Of a DNA stretch of 45,676 nt, positions 24,879 to 33,396 are shown piece after piece. Every line of letters begins with the position of its first letter. The first letter of the stretch is position 1. Source of the DNA: an uncultured Clostridia bacterium (GTDB lineage Bacteria > Bacillota > Clostridia > Oscillospirales > Ruminococcaceae); the NCBI GenBank assembly GCA_944386045.1, contig CALWZO010000038.1:1-45676 (forward strand), in the 5' to 3' direction. Made by a program: the position numbers and the translations under genes. Below the pieces are notes generated by a model, which saw only the letters and a list, made by a program, of their open reading frames with translations, did no database searches and was not told where the DNA came from.

Positions 24879-26240
24879 TTGAAAATAATTATCGCCGGCG
24901 GCGGAAAAGTGGGAGCAACTCTCACACGACAGCTGTCTTCAGAAGGATATGATATAACCATCATAGATTCAAAATCAAATGTGGTGGATGATGCTTTGAA
25001 CAGATATGATGTTATGGCTGTGCAGGGCAACTGTGCGGCTGCCTCTGTGCTTATGAAGGCGGATGTGCAGCGGGCAGACCTGCTGATTGCAGCCACAAGC
25101 GAAGATGAGGTAAATCTGCTGTGCTGCCTTACTGCCCACCACCTCAACCCGGCAATACATACAATCGCCAGGATAAGAAACCCGGAATACAGCCGGCAGA
25201 TTTATGACATGAGCGATGTTTTTGCCCTTTCGCTTACAGTAAACCCGGAAAAACAGTCCGCAAAAGAGATAGAAAGACTGCTGCGTTTTCCGGGCTTTCT
25301 GCGCAGGGACACATTTGCAAACGGAAGGGTGGAAATTGTTGAACTGCGAGTAAACGAAAAAAGCGTATTGTGCGGCAGCCGGCTGAATAACCTTCAGCAG
25401 CTGACAGGGTGCAGCGTGCTGGTGTGTGCCGTGCTGAGAAACGGACAGGCAATTATGCCTGACGGCGATTTTGTCATACAGAACAATGACAGACTGTTTG
25501 TCACCGCCCCCACATCCAACCTGTCTGTACTGCTGAAAAATTTGGGAATAATAACGCGCAAGGTGAAAAAGGTAATGATATGCGGAGGCAGCAGGATAAG
25601 CTATTACCTGGCGCAGCGGATATCCCAAAGCGGCATAAAAGTGACAATAATAGACAAAGACCCGGACAAATGCCTTTACCTGGCGCAAAATCTGCCGAAA
25701 GCAGACATTGTATGCGGCGATGCCACCGACCAGAGCTTTCTGGAAAATGAAGGCCTGGCAGACTGCGATGCGCTGGTGTCAATGACAAGCATCGATGAGA
25801 TGAATATCATCATTTCCCTTTTCGGAAATATGAACAATGTTCCGCAGGTCATAACAAAGCTGGACCATATGGAGAACAGCCGGGTTATGAGCAGCCTGCC
25901 GCTGGGAAGTATTATAAATCCGCGAGAGCTTTGCAGCAATATAATTGTGCGATATGTACGCGCTTTAAAAAATCAGGCAGGCGCCGCCCTTGCTGTTCAT
26001 TCAATAGCCGACGGGCTGGCGGAAGCAGAGGAATTCAGAATTGATGAAAGCGCAAAATACTGCAATGTTCCGCTGAAAGACCTGCGTCTTAAAAAGAATG
26101 TGCTGATCGTATGTATAAACCATGGAGGTCAGCTGATTATCCCCAACGGCAATTCCTGCTTTGAACAGGGAGATACTGTTATCGTGGTTACCGGGCGCAG
26201 AAATATGGTTATGCAGTTCAATGATATTTTCGAGGTCTGA
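24879..26240 (+). CDS. trkA: Trk potassium uptake regulatory protein TrkA
   Basis: Cytosolic nucleotide-binding gating subunit of the Trk potassium channel. 453 residues, with two RCK units as in E. coli TrkA: Rossmann motif GGGKVGATLTRQL near 6-18 with the acidic IIDS at its second strand, a TrkA-C part, then a second Rossmann (MICGGSRISYYLAQ, about 232-245; IIDKDP) and second TrkA-C part. The second glycine motif is GGSRIS, less canonical, so nucleotide binding may be confined to the first half. TTG start behind GGAGG; the frame is open far upstream but no other start has a ribosome site. trkH follows 3 bases later. Confidence 0.92.
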   Translation: MKIIIAGGGKVGATLTRQLSSEGYDITIIDSKSNVVDDALNRYDVMAVQGNCAAASVLMKADVQRADLLIAATSEDEVNLLCCLTAHHLNPAIHTIARIRNPEYSRQIYDMSDVFALSLTVNPEKQSAKEIERLLRFPGFLRRDTFANGRVEIVELRVNEKSVLCGSRLNNLQQLTGCSVLVCAVLRNGQAIMPDGDFVIQNNDRLFVTAPTSNLSVLLKNLGIITRKVKKVMICGGSRISYYLAQRISQSGIKVTIIDKDPDKCLYLAQNLPKADIVCGDATDQSFLENEGLADCDALVSMTSIDEMNIIISLFGNMNNVPQVITKLDHMENSRVMSSLPLGSIINPRELCSNIIVRYVRALKNQAGAALAVHSIADGLAEAEEFRIDESAKYCNVPLKDLRLKKNVLIVCINHGGQLIIPNGNSCFEQGDTVIVVTGRRNMVMQFNDIFEV

Positions 26241-26243
26241 CAT

Positions 26244-27698
26244 ATGAATTACCGGAGAATAGGAAAATATATAGGATATATATGGCTGATAGAAGCTGTT
26301 TTTATGCTGCCGTCAATTATGCTCAGCCTTGCAGACGGACAGCAGGCGGCAATGAACAGCTTTTTGATTTCCATGCTGATTACACTGTCACTGTCCGCTG
26401 TTTTGATATATACATGCAGAAACGCAAAAAGTGTATTCACAGCCCGCGAAGGATTTATATGTGTGGGCCTGAGCTGGATTGCCCTGAGCATTATGGGCTG
26501 TCTTCCGTTTATAATTTCAGGTGAAATTCCCAGATTTATAGACGCCTTGTTTGAAACTGTGTCCGGCTTTACAACAACAGGAGCTTCAATCCTTATCGAT
26601 GTTGAACGGCTCAGCAGAGGTATGCTGTACTGGCGCAGCTTCACCCACTGGATAGGCGGAATGGGTGTTTTGGTATTTATGCTTGCAATAGCGCCTAAAG
26701 ACGAAGGAGGACGCGGCTTTACCCTGCACCTTCTGAAAGCCGAAAGCCCCGGCCCGGATGTGAGCAAACTGGTGCCGCATATACGCGGCACGGCACAAAT
26801 TCTGTATGTTATATACATTGCGCTTACCATACTGGACTTTTGTTTTCTGGTGGCCGGCGGCATGGAGGTTTTTGATGCCGTGTGCACCGCCTTTGGCACT
26901 GCCGGCACCGGCGGCTTTGGAATAAAGCGCGACAGCATAGCCGGTTACAGTCCATATATTCAAAATGTATGTACGGTGTTTATGCTGATATTCGGTGTAA
27001 ATTTCAGCTGTTACTATCTTTTCCTCAACAGGGAGCTCAAGGCTGTTTTTAAAGATGAAGAACTGCGCACATATCTTGCAATAGTTGTTGTAAGCATAGG
27101 TATAATAACTGTAAATATAAAAGGATTTTACCCCACATTTGAAGAAACCCTGAGGCACGCCTCTTTCCAGGTGTCCAGCATTATAACCACCACCGGCTTT
27201 GCCACCACAGACTTTGACCTGTGGCCCAGCCTGTCCAAGGCAGTGATACTCTGCCTCATGCTGGTGGGTGCCTGCGCCGGAAGCACCGGGGGCGGCCTTA
27301 AATGCGGAAGATTTCTTCTGCTGCTGAAAACCCTTCGCCGCCAGGCCCACCAGATACTGTACCCCAACAAGGTACAGGTGGTGCGCAGCAACGGCACGGC
27401 GGTACCGGAAAAAATACTTCAAAGCATAAATGTATATTTTTCAGCCTATGCCATGATAATCGCCCTCAGCTTTATAATGGTTTCAGTGGACGGACTGAGC
27501 ATACCGACAAACATTTCTGCCGTAATTTCCTGTTTTAACAATATCGGACCAGGCCTTGACCTTGCCGGTCCGGCATATAATTATTCCATGTTCAGTGATC
27601 TTTCAAAGTTTACCCTTATAATGGATATGCTGGCCGGACGACTGGAAATATATCCGATACTGATACTTTTCTCTCATACGGCCTGGAAACGAGCCTGA
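26244..27698 (+). CDS. trkH: Trk potassium uptake protein TrkH
   Basis: Potassium-translocating membrane subunit gated by TrkA. 484 residues with about ten to eleven hydrophobic segments. The four pore loops each keep a central glycine: TTTGAS near 109, GTAGTGGFG near 218, TTTGFATTD near 315 and NNIGPG near 432. HWIGGMG and GGGLKCGRF are further family marks. Three bases after trkA and ended by a strong terminator, so the two subunits form one operon. KtrB is related, but the E. coli-size TrkA partner and N-terminal extra helices favour TrkH. Confidence 0.94.
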   Translation: MNYRRIGKYIGYIWLIEAVFMLPSIMLSLADGQQAAMNSFLISMLITLSLSAVLIYTCRNAKSVFTAREGFICVGLSWIALSIMGCLPFIISGEIPRFIDALFETVSGFTTTGASILIDVERLSRGMLYWRSFTHWIGGMGVLVFMLAIAPKDEGGRGFTLHLLKAESPGPDVSKLVPHIRGTAQILYVIYIALTILDFCFLVAGGMEVFDAVCTAFGTAGTGGFGIKRDSIAGYSPYIQNVCTVFMLIFGVNFSCYYLFLNRELKAVFKDEELRTYLAIVVVSIGIITVNIKGFYPTFEETLRHASFQVSSIITTTGFATTDFDLWPSLSKAVILCLMLVGACAGSTGGGLKCGRFLLLLKTLRRQAHQILYPNKVQVVRSNGTAVPEKILQSINVYFSAYAMIIALSFIMVSVDGLSIPTNISAVISCFNNIGPGLDLAGPAYNYSMFSDLSKFTLIMDMLAGRLEIYPILILFSHTAWKRA

Positions 27699-27713
27699 AA
27701 ATTTTACAGCTAT

Positions 27714-27741
27714 GCCCGGCGCAATGACGCCGGGCTTTTTT
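27714..27741 (+). terminator. Terminator of trkA-trkH
   Basis: GCCCGGCG-CAATGA-CGCCGGGC followed by TTTTTT. Confidence 0.93.
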
Positions 27742-27972
27742 GCATTGAAGATGTAAGCCGATGATTGTATACTGAAACAAATTATCTGTGCACTGCCAAA
27801 CCGCTGTAAAAAAATGCGCCTGATTGCGGCTAACTGCAATTATACTGAAATAGTTTTGATATATATCACAGATGGAGATTTCCTCACAAGCCAGCGCAAC
27901 CGCCGGTTGCATTATAGTTGGTTGCCGCCAAAGGGCTTTGGTGATATCATATTCCCAAAAGGAGGTACGCTT

Positions 27973-28578
27973 ATGACTCTTTCTGAAAAGCTGAAACAGC
28001 TGCGAGTGAAAAAAGGCCTTACCCAGGAGAAACTGGCCGAACTGACAGGGGTCAGCAGACAGGCCGTAGCCAAATGGGAAAACGGCCAGTCCCGCCCGAC
28101 TTATGAAAACCTGGCGGCGCTGGAAAGCATTTACGGTCTTGAGCCTTACCGGCTCAGCGGAGAAAACCCGCCAAAGAAAGAAAACAAAATTTTACAGGCA
28201 AACCTTATAAAAATTGCAATAATAGCCCAGGCCGCCTGCCTTAATGTGGCAATTCAGCCGCTGGACGAAGGTTTTACCGGGGGTATGTACATTTTTGCCC
28301 TTGTTTTTAAATACCTTCCCCTTTTTCTGACTTCAATATGGATGAGTGCAAATATGAGATATGAAAAAAATCTCGTGCAACGCAGAAAAAACTCCATTAT
28401 AGAACTGATATACTGTCTTATCCAGCTGGCTGCGGCACTTTGGGGCTATTACAGCGGCCACCTGTTTGTCACCGCCTGCCTGCTTATAGCAATATGTTAT
28501 ATTTATGTGGCGTATATAAACCCCAGGTACATGAACAGGCGGCTGGTTGACCAGGCAAAACACAAAAATAAAGAATAA
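27973..28578 (+). CDS. Membrane-anchored XRE-family regulator
   Basis: 201 residues. A Cro/C1-type helix-turn-helix occupies about 4-60 (LSEKLKQLRVKKGLTQEKLA, then VSRQAVAKWENGQSRP). After a Lys-rich linker come four hydrophobic segments near 75-95, 103-125, 141-163 and 165-185. Such architecture suggests a transcription factor tethered to the membrane or regulated by it. AAAAGGAGGT fixes the ATG at 27973 although the frame opens at 27814. The target is unknown; it stands alone. HTH proteins with a variable membrane tail are common in Clostridia. Confidence 0.85.
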   Translation: MTLSEKLKQLRVKKGLTQEKLAELTGVSRQAVAKWENGQSRPTYENLAALESIYGLEPYRLSGENPPKKENKILQANLIKIAIIAQAACLNVAIQPLDEGFTGGMYIFALVFKYLPLFLTSIWMSANMRYEKNLVQRRKNSIIELIYCLIQLAAALWGYYSGHLFVTACLLIAICYIYVAYINPRYMNRRLVDQAKHKNKE

Positions 28579-28584
28579 TATAAA

Positions 28585-28614
28585 ACAGCCGCCGGAATAA
28601 AAATCGGCGGCTGT
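28585..28614. terminator. Bidirectional terminator
   Basis: ACAGCCGCCG/CGGCGGCTGT 10-bp stem with a 10-base loop. T-rich on the minus side (TTTTATATTATT) for the lipoprotein gene, weaker on the plus side (TCTATT). Confidence 0.75.
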
Positions 28615-28661
28615 TCTATTGCTTAAAGCTAAAATAAGTTTTGTGAAAAGTTTTGTTTTAC

Positions 28662-29774
28662 TCAATCAACATACGAAATCATATAGTATGTTGATGTATA
28701 ATCCTCATGGGTGCATATAAGCAATGTACAATCATCACCAGTCAGATATGTGTTATATGCCACCTCATCATCCAAAAGCACCGTGAAGCTGTCTTGTTCT
28801 CTCAGATAAACTATCGGTTTTTCAGCCGTAAAATTTCTCCAGGCCACAATATGCTCATCAGCAGTCAGCCGATCCACAGCATTTGAGGACACAAGCAGTT
28901 CCTCATTATCCGACAGGCTGTTGATACTCCAGACTGTGCGCATTGTCTGCTCATCATTTGATTTATTATTGATGCAGTAAATTTCATCTCCGGCTGGCGC
29001 AAGCGTGCTTATTCGTTCGCTTAAATAAATTTTCTGCCCACATTCTGATGATTCCAGAAAGAATAATCCGGCATCCCGGTCTTTGCTTATATACATCAGT
29101 CCGCAGTCAAGCAATACAGGATTTTGAGAATTTTCTTTATATACGCTGACCTGTCCGGATTCATTATCATATTCCATTATATTTACTCCGGCCACCCCGC
29201 CACTGTCGTACACAATATCATCAAAGTAAATTTTACCGTTTTGGCTGACGATACTGTTTAACGACGCAGAAGAGCTGTTATATTGCGGCCGGAAATTGTA
29301 AATTTCTGTTGTTTTACCTGTTTTTATATCGCAGCTTTTAAGCCTGACTACATTGCTGACAGTATCAGTTTCTTTATATATTACAAAACCATCATCCACA
29401 CATTCTATTGCTATTGTTCTGCCTTCACACACCTCAAACAAACGACTGTATTTGCCTGTGTCAATTTTATAAATACCTGTCTCTTTGATAACCGGTACAG
29501 TTTTCTCTTCATAAAGGATAATCAGAATATCTGTATTACTCATAACTTTGGACGGAGCTGTTTTCATATTATTGATATACTCCGGCAGATTTACAGGTTC
29601 AATTTTTATAAAACCATCTTTTGCAACCAGCGGCTTGTTTAATTGATATACGGACTCATATTCGTTCTGAGCAGATAAATCTTCAGGCTCATAATTTGAT
29701 ATAACGGTTTTCCGGCAGCTGCATAAAAAAATCATACACATAAAAATACCGGACAAAAAAGTGTATCTCCTCAT
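28662..29774 (-). CDS. Lipoprotein, probable beta-propeller-like, unknown function
   Basis: 370 residues. A type II signal peptide is present: positively charged start, hydrophobic stretch and lipobox LCSC with C20 as the lipid anchor. The rest is beta-rich with recurring D-I-K-T-G and I-Y-x-I-D-T-G-K segments (for example CDIKTGKTTEIYNF and YKIDTGKYSRLFE), as in DUF5050/WD-like propeller lipoproteins of Clostridia. It should face outward on the membrane. No enzyme motif is seen and no partner gene is nearby. A TTTTCCTCC complement upstream gives GGAGGAAAA before the ATG. I do not recognise the exact family. Confidence 0.7.
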   Translation of the reverse strand: MRRYTFLSGIFMCMIFLCSCRKTVISNYEPEDLSAQNEYESVYQLNKPLVAKDGFIKIEPVNLPEYINNMKTAPSKVMSNTDILIILYEEKTVPVIKETGIYKIDTGKYSRLFEVCEGRTIAIECVDDGFVIYKETDTVSNVVRLKSCDIKTGKTTEIYNFRPQYNSSSASLNSIVSQNGKIYFDDIVYDSGGVAGVNIMEYDNESGQVSVYKENSQNPVLLDCGLMYISKDRDAGLFFLESSECGQKIYLSERISTLAPAGDEIYCINNKSNDEQTMRTVWSINSLSDNEELLVSSNAVDRLTADEHIVAWRNFTAEKPIVYLREQDSFTVLLDDEVAYNTYLTGDDCTLLICTHEDYTSTYYMISYVD

Positions 29775-29940
29775 AGTTTTCCTCCAATGTAAAAATAAGC
29801 CGTTTGATCGTTTGAATATATTGTACCATAAATAATTACAAAGTTAAAATTTTATAAAGGGGCAAGAAAACAACTGATATTGTTCAACTTTCAGATGCAG
29901 TCGCCCTGCGATATCTACCAAGCCAGAAAAAACGGAATAA

Positions 29941-29972
29941 AAATACTGCCGGACCGAAGTCCGGCAGTATTT
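29941..29972 (-). terminator. Terminator of the VOC protein gene
   Basis: AAATACTGCCGGAC-CGAA-GTCCGGCAGTATTT, a 14-bp perfect stem with a tetraloop, and a T-rich tract on the minus side. Confidence 0.95.
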
Positions 29973-29988
29973 GATGTAATGTTAAATT

Positions 29989-30354
29989 TTATCTTTTTGC
30001 CGGAACGATTTCCAGCCAGTATCCGTCCGGGTCTTCTATGAAATATATGCCCATCTCTTTGTTTTCAAAGCAGATACAGCCCATTTCGCTGTGCTTTTTA
30101 TATGCGCCCTCGTAGTCGTCTGTAACGAATGCCAGGTGGAATTCGCACTCGCCCAGGTCATATTTCTGCGGATGGTCTTTCAGCCATGTCAGCTCCAGCT
30201 CAAAGTCACTGCTGTCGTTTTTGACATATACAATGGTAAAGTTTTCGTTTTCTTTTCTTCTGCATTCCTCCAGGCCCAGAGCCTCTTTGTAAAATGCCAG
30301 CGATTTTTCCAGGTCGCTTACATTATAATTTTCGTGCACCATTTTAAAGTTCAT
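29989..30354 (-). CDS. VOC/glyoxalase-family protein
   Basis: 121 residues, two beta-alpha-beta-beta-beta units. H7 (VHENYNV), E57-type and H76 region (ECEFHLAF) and E115 (DGYWLEIV) lie where glyoxalase I metal ligands are expected, and YIEDPDG-type ending FIEDPDGYWLEIVP is the classical lactoylglutathione lyase signature. It may isomerise the methylglyoxal hemithioacetal. Gram-positive anaerobes often lack glutathione, so another thiol or substrate is possible. GGAGGT 6 bases from the ATG at 30354 selects this start over the frame opening at 30378. Confidence 0.85.
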   Translation of the reverse strand: MNFKMVHENYNVSDLEKSLAFYKEALGLEECRRKENENFTIVYVKNDSSDFELELTWLKDHPQKYDLGECEFHLAFVTDDYEGAYKKHSEMGCICFENKEMGIYFIEDPDGYWLEIVPAKR

Positions 30355-30451
30355 ATTTTTACCTCCGTTACGGCACATCTTTCCGATACGCCATGTTTTT
30401 TTATTTCAAATGCGTTTGTACAGCCCTTTGAAAATCTGCCGGGCACAGCTG

Positions 30452-30880
30452 TTATATGTTGCCGACGGCTTTCAGGCTACCAAGTATTTCATCCGCCTGC
30501 GCAAATTCATCAGGGTCTGTCGCCCATAGGCTTATGCTCAGAAGGTCGCCCTCTCGCCAATAACCTATATAAATTGTATAAACTGATTTGCCCCTGTCCT
30601 TGTATACATCTTTGAACACAATACATTTAAAGCCCTGCAAGCCGTATGGATGCTGAACAAATAACTCTGCCGATTTCGGCACAGAAGATCTAAAGGCTTT
30701 TTCCATAACATCACCGGGGGCCGGCACACCGTTTTTTGATGCGTGGAATGGGGTAATTCTTACAGTCAGACTGCTTTTGTCCTGCCAAAAAATATATTGT
30801 CCGCTGATATCATCATATTGATGTTTCCACAAATCCGGCGCAGACACCTGACACCCGCAGGACAAATTATATATACCCAT
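30452..30880 (-). CDS. Hypothetical protein
   Basis: 142 residues from the ATG at 30880 (GGGAG with an 8-base spacer); an ATG at 30907 is in frame but has weaker support. Mixed alpha/beta soluble protein with no signal peptide or membrane segment. The stretch GQYIFWQDKSSLTVRITPF and the later IYIGYWREGDLLSISLWATD look like strands of a small alpha/beta sheet domain such as immunity-type or DUF proteins, but I cannot assign a family. Near tRNA-Arg on the same strand, separated by the tRNA terminator. Confidence 0.6.
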   Translation of the reverse strand: MGIYNLSCGCQVSAPDLWKHQYDDISGQYIFWQDKSSLTVRITPFHASKNGVPAPGDVMEKAFRSSVPKSAELFVQHPYGLQGFKCIVFKDVYKDRGKSVYTIYIGYWREGDLLSISLWATDPDEFAQADEILGSLKAVGNI

Positions 30881-30921
30881 AACAATTTCTCCCATACAAG
30901 CTGTCACTCTTTATATAAAAA

Positions 30922-30953
30922 CGCCGGAAACTGTGTAAAAACAGTTCCCGGTG
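30922..30953 (-). terminator. Terminator of tRNA-Arg
   Basis: On the minus strand CCGGGAACTGT pairs with ACAGTTTCCGG (one G-U pair) and TTTTTATAT follows. It begins a few bases after the tRNA 3' end. Confidence 0.8.
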
Positions 30954-30956
30954 CGT

Positions 30957-31033
30957 TGGTGTTCCCGAGGTGATTCGAACACCCGACCTACCGCTTAGGA
31001 GGCGGTCGCTCTATCCGGCTGAGCTACGGAAAC
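30957..31033 (-). tRNA. tRNA-Arg (anticodon CCT)
   Basis: Read on the minus strand: acceptor GTTTCCG pairs with CGGGAAC (one G-U), D-loop AGCTCAGCCGGATAGAGC, anticodon stem ACCGC/GCGGT enclosing loop CTCCTAA with anticodon CCT, and T-arm GGGTGTTCGAATCACC. Discriminator A at 30960 and encoded CCA at 30959-30957. It reads the AGG codon. All arms are intact. Confidence 0.95.
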
Positions 31034-31109
31034 ATATGCAATTTTATACTGCCATATTATTTTACATTAAATCGCGGCAAAAATCAAGGATAAAATTTTT
31101 TTCTGATTA

Positions 31110-31140
31110 TTGACTTAAAGTAAAGTTTAAGTGGTATAAT
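31110..31140 (+). promoter_or_regulatory. MerR-type promoter and operator of the aldo/keto reductase gene
   Basis: TTGACT (31110-31115) and perfect TATAAT (31135-31140) are 19 bases apart, longer than the usual 17. Between them lies the dyad ACTTAAA-N6-TTTAAGT (31113-31132). An overlong spacer holding a dyad is the mark of MerR-family activation (known). No merR gene is in the window. Confidence 0.65.
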
Positions 31141-31172
31141 TTATACAACAACTACTGTTAGGAGAAGTGAAA

Positions 31173-32285
31173 ATGAAAAAATTAGGTTTTGGCTTTATGC
31201 GCCTGCCCCTGAAAGATTCCAACGACGCCACCAGCGTTGATATGGAGCTTCTGTACAAGATGGTGGACACCTTTATGGAAAAAGGGTTTACATATTTTGA
31301 TACAGCTTATGTCTATCACCAGCAGCAAAGTGAAAGATTTTTGAAACAGGCGCTGGTTGACAGATACCCCCGCGACAAGTTCACCATTGCCACAAAGCTG
31401 CCCATGCCCTTTGTGAAAACAGCCCGGGACAATGAAAGGATTTTCAACGAGGAACTGGAAAAATGCGGTGTTGATTACTTTGACTATTACCTGCTGCACG
31501 CAATGAACGCCGAAAGGTTTGAACAGGCCAAAAATCTGGGCTGTTTCGAGTTTATCAAGGAGAAAAAAGCCCGGGGAAAAATCAGAAACATCGGTTTTTC
31601 ATTCCATGACACAGCACAGCTGCTGGACGAAATGCTGACCCGGTGGCCGGAAGTAGATTTTGTGCAGTTGCAGATAAACTATCTGGACTGGGAAAACCCC
31701 AGCATACAGTCCCGCGCATGCTATGAAGTGGCTGTAAAACACAATGTGCCGGTTATAGTTATGGAACCCATAAAAGGCGGCAGTCTGGCCAACCTGCCGG
31801 AAGAGGCCGTACAGCTGCTGAAAGGTCTGGATGACAAAATGTCCGCCGCCAGCTGGGCTGTAAGGTATGCGGCCAGCCTGGACAATGTAATGATGGTTCT
31901 GTCCGGTATGAGCAACCTGGAACAGGTTCAGGACAATGTGGCATACATGGAAGATTTCGTGCCGCTGAAGGAAGAAGAATACAAAGTTATAAACAAGGTT
32001 GTGGATATAATTTATCAGTCAAAGACAGTGCCCTGCACCGCCTGCCAGTACTGTGTTGACGGATGCCCCAAACATATCCCGATCCCAAAATACTTTGCCC
32101 TGTACAACGCCGAACTCCAGGCGCTGAACAAAGGATTTTCCACACAGAAAATCTATTACTCCAACATGACCCAGACAATGACAAAGGCCAGCGAATGTAT
32201 CGCCTGCGGAAAATGCGAAAAATCCTGCCCGCAGCATATAAAAGTAATAGACGAGCTGAAAAATGTAGCAAAAACATTTGAATAA
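31173..32285 (+). CDS. Aldo/keto reductase with C-terminal 4Fe-4S ferredoxin domain
   Basis: 370 residues. AKR barrel with complete tetrad D43, Y48, K75, H109. The C-terminal part holds two ferredoxin-type motifs: C288, C291, C294, C298 (CTACQYCVDGCP) and C342, C345, C348, C352 (CIACGKCEKSCP), enough for two 4Fe-4S clusters. Common in anaerobes; the clusters may deliver electrons to the barrel or to a partner. AGGAG with an 8-base spacer supports ATG 31173 over GTG 31167. The MerR-type promoter suggests induction by an electrophile or metal. Substrate unknown. Confidence 0.9.
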   Translation: MKKLGFGFMRLPLKDSNDATSVDMELLYKMVDTFMEKGFTYFDTAYVYHQQQSERFLKQALVDRYPRDKFTIATKLPMPFVKTARDNERIFNEELEKCGVDYFDYYLLHAMNAERFEQAKNLGCFEFIKEKKARGKIRNIGFSFHDTAQLLDEMLTRWPEVDFVQLQINYLDWENPSIQSRACYEVAVKHNVPVIVMEPIKGGSLANLPEEAVQLLKGLDDKMSAASWAVRYAASLDNVMMVLSGMSNLEQVQDNVAYMEDFVPLKEEEYKVINKVVDIIYQSKTVPCTACQYCVDGCPKHIPIPKYFALYNAELQALNKGFSTQKIYYSNMTQTMTKASECIACGKCEKSCPQHIKVIDELKNVAKTFE

Positions 32286-32289
32286 AATA

Positions 32290-32315
32290 AAAAGCCCTGC
32301 AAAAGCAGGGCTTTT
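32290..32315. terminator. Bidirectional terminator
   Basis: AAAAGCCCTGC-AAAA-GCAGGGCTTTT between the convergent reductase and lipoprotein genes. Confidence 0.93.
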
Positions 32316-32317
32316 GT

Positions 32318-32842
32318 TTATTCTCCGATAGTCCGCTGTACCCTTTCAGCAAGCAGAAGTCCGTTTGTCAGATCCATGGAAGCAAAGTCTGTTTCAACAC
32401 CGGTATCCGCCAGCAAAGGCGCCATGCCCCGCGGGTCCCGCACCAGGTTTTTCACATTGCTGTAAACCCAAGGCCAGTTTTCGCCTATCATTTCTTTTGT
32501 TTCCGGCTCCAGCCGGTCATACCAGGCCTGTATGTCCTCCAGCATAAATTCTTCATTGTCTGCGTTGGCATATTCGACGGAAAATTCCACAAAATCAGCA
32601 GCTACAGCCGCCGCTTTCAGCGTGCTTCCGGCCGAGCCGGCCTCTGCATTGTTTATGGAAGACAAAAGCCGGTTCAGACTTTCTGTCTCATAGTTGCGCT
32701 TTAGCACCTGCGAGCTTGACTGCGTCCGGGATGTTGCAGAAGAAGTCCCGGAAGATGTCTGTCCGCTTTGGGAAGAGGGCGACTGCGTGCACCCGGCCAG
32801 CATTGCAAGACATAAAACACAAGCCAAAAGTTTAAATTTCAT
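32318..32842 (-). CDS. Small lipoprotein of unknown function
   Basis: 174 residues from ATG 32842 (GGGAGGATATTT before it). Signal peptide with lipobox LAGC, cysteine near residue 20, then a Ser/Thr/Gln-rich linker (about 21-47), typical of secreted clostridial lipoproteins. The rest is acidic and mostly helical, with no recognised motif. It should be anchored outside the membrane. The neighbouring genes suggest no role. Confidence 0.7.
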   Translation of the reverse strand: MKFKLLACVLCLAMLAGCTQSPSSQSGQTSSGTSSATSRTQSSSQVLKRNYETESLNRLLSSINNAEAGSAGSTLKAAAVAADFVEFSVEYANADNEEFMLEDIQAWYDRLEPETKEMIGENWPWVYSNVKNLVRDPRGMAPLLADTGVETDFASMDLTNGLLLAERVQRTIGE

Positions 32843-33110
32843 AAATATCCTCCCTTTCACCTTGCTTTGTTTGATTTCATAATAACACCACTTTATGAAA
32901 AAATAAACAAAAATATGTTACAAAAAAGAACAACCCTGCTCAAAAAATTGAGAAGGGCCATCTTTATTAGAAGGATTTTCCGAAGTTAGCTTTTAAGTGG
33001 CAGTTGTTGACTGCGATATTATTATATTCAATTGTTAAAAAAATATCAATATATTATATAAACAAACTTTCTCTTTATACATAGCTTTTTTATATGCAAA
33101 ACATACAAAC

Positions 33111-33137
33111 AAAGAACCCGCCTTACGGCGGGTCTTT
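33111..33137. terminator. Orphan terminator-like hairpin
   Basis: 7-bp stem with flanking AAAG/CTTT and T-rich TTCTTTGTTTG on the minus side. No annotated gene ends here, so it may end a small RNA (see findings). Confidence 0.5.
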
Positions 33138-33312
33138 GCAAGAGAAAAAGTATATGAGGAAATGCAAGAATATAACGCCAGCCTATATGCGTTAAATTCT
33201 TTAACTGTATTATACATCCCGAATTGCAAAAATTTTGTCAAAAAAGAGGGGTGGTTTGGTGAAAATTTTATTGTGCAAAATCCGTTGAAATGCAAAATTT
33301 GAGTGAAATATA

Positions 33313-33341
33313 TTGAAAACTTTTATATATATTGCTATAAT
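33313..33341 (+). promoter_or_regulatory. Promoter of hpf
   Basis: TTGAAA (33313-33318), 17-base spacer, perfect TATAAT (33336-33341). Confidence 0.75.
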
Positions 33342-33348
33342 GAAGTAA

Positions 33349-33371
33349 AGGTAATTGACATATAATTACCT
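33349..33371. repeat. 8-bp inverted repeat at the predicted hpf transcription start
   Basis: AGGTAATT (33349-33356) and AATTACCT (33364-33371) around 7 bases. It could be an operator or a 5' mRNA stem-loop that stabilises the transcript. Confidence 0.6.
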
Positions 33372-33396
33372 GTCCTTAAAACAAGGAGGCTTCAAT

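Larger units (their letters stand above)
32843..33396. other. Intergenic region with hairpin and HPF promoter
   Basis: About 550 bases without a supported gene. It holds a terminator-like hairpin ACCCGCC-TTAC-GGCGGGT (33116-33133), a minus-strand TATAAT (33214-33209) with a TTGACA 21 bases upstream, and near the right end the hpf promoter and a 5' dyad. An 86-codon minus frame (33295-33035) runs through the hairpin and has no ribosome site. Confidence 0.6.

Noticed and set aside
29895..30035. Short plus-strand frame with ATG and the stretch CDIYQARKNGIKIL
   Set aside because: It overlaps a strong terminator and the end of the VOC gene and has no ribosome site; perhaps an old remnant but not supportable.
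33035..33295. 86-codon minus-strand frame
   Set aside because: No ribosome site, reads through a terminator-like hairpin, and has low-complexity AT-driven composition.
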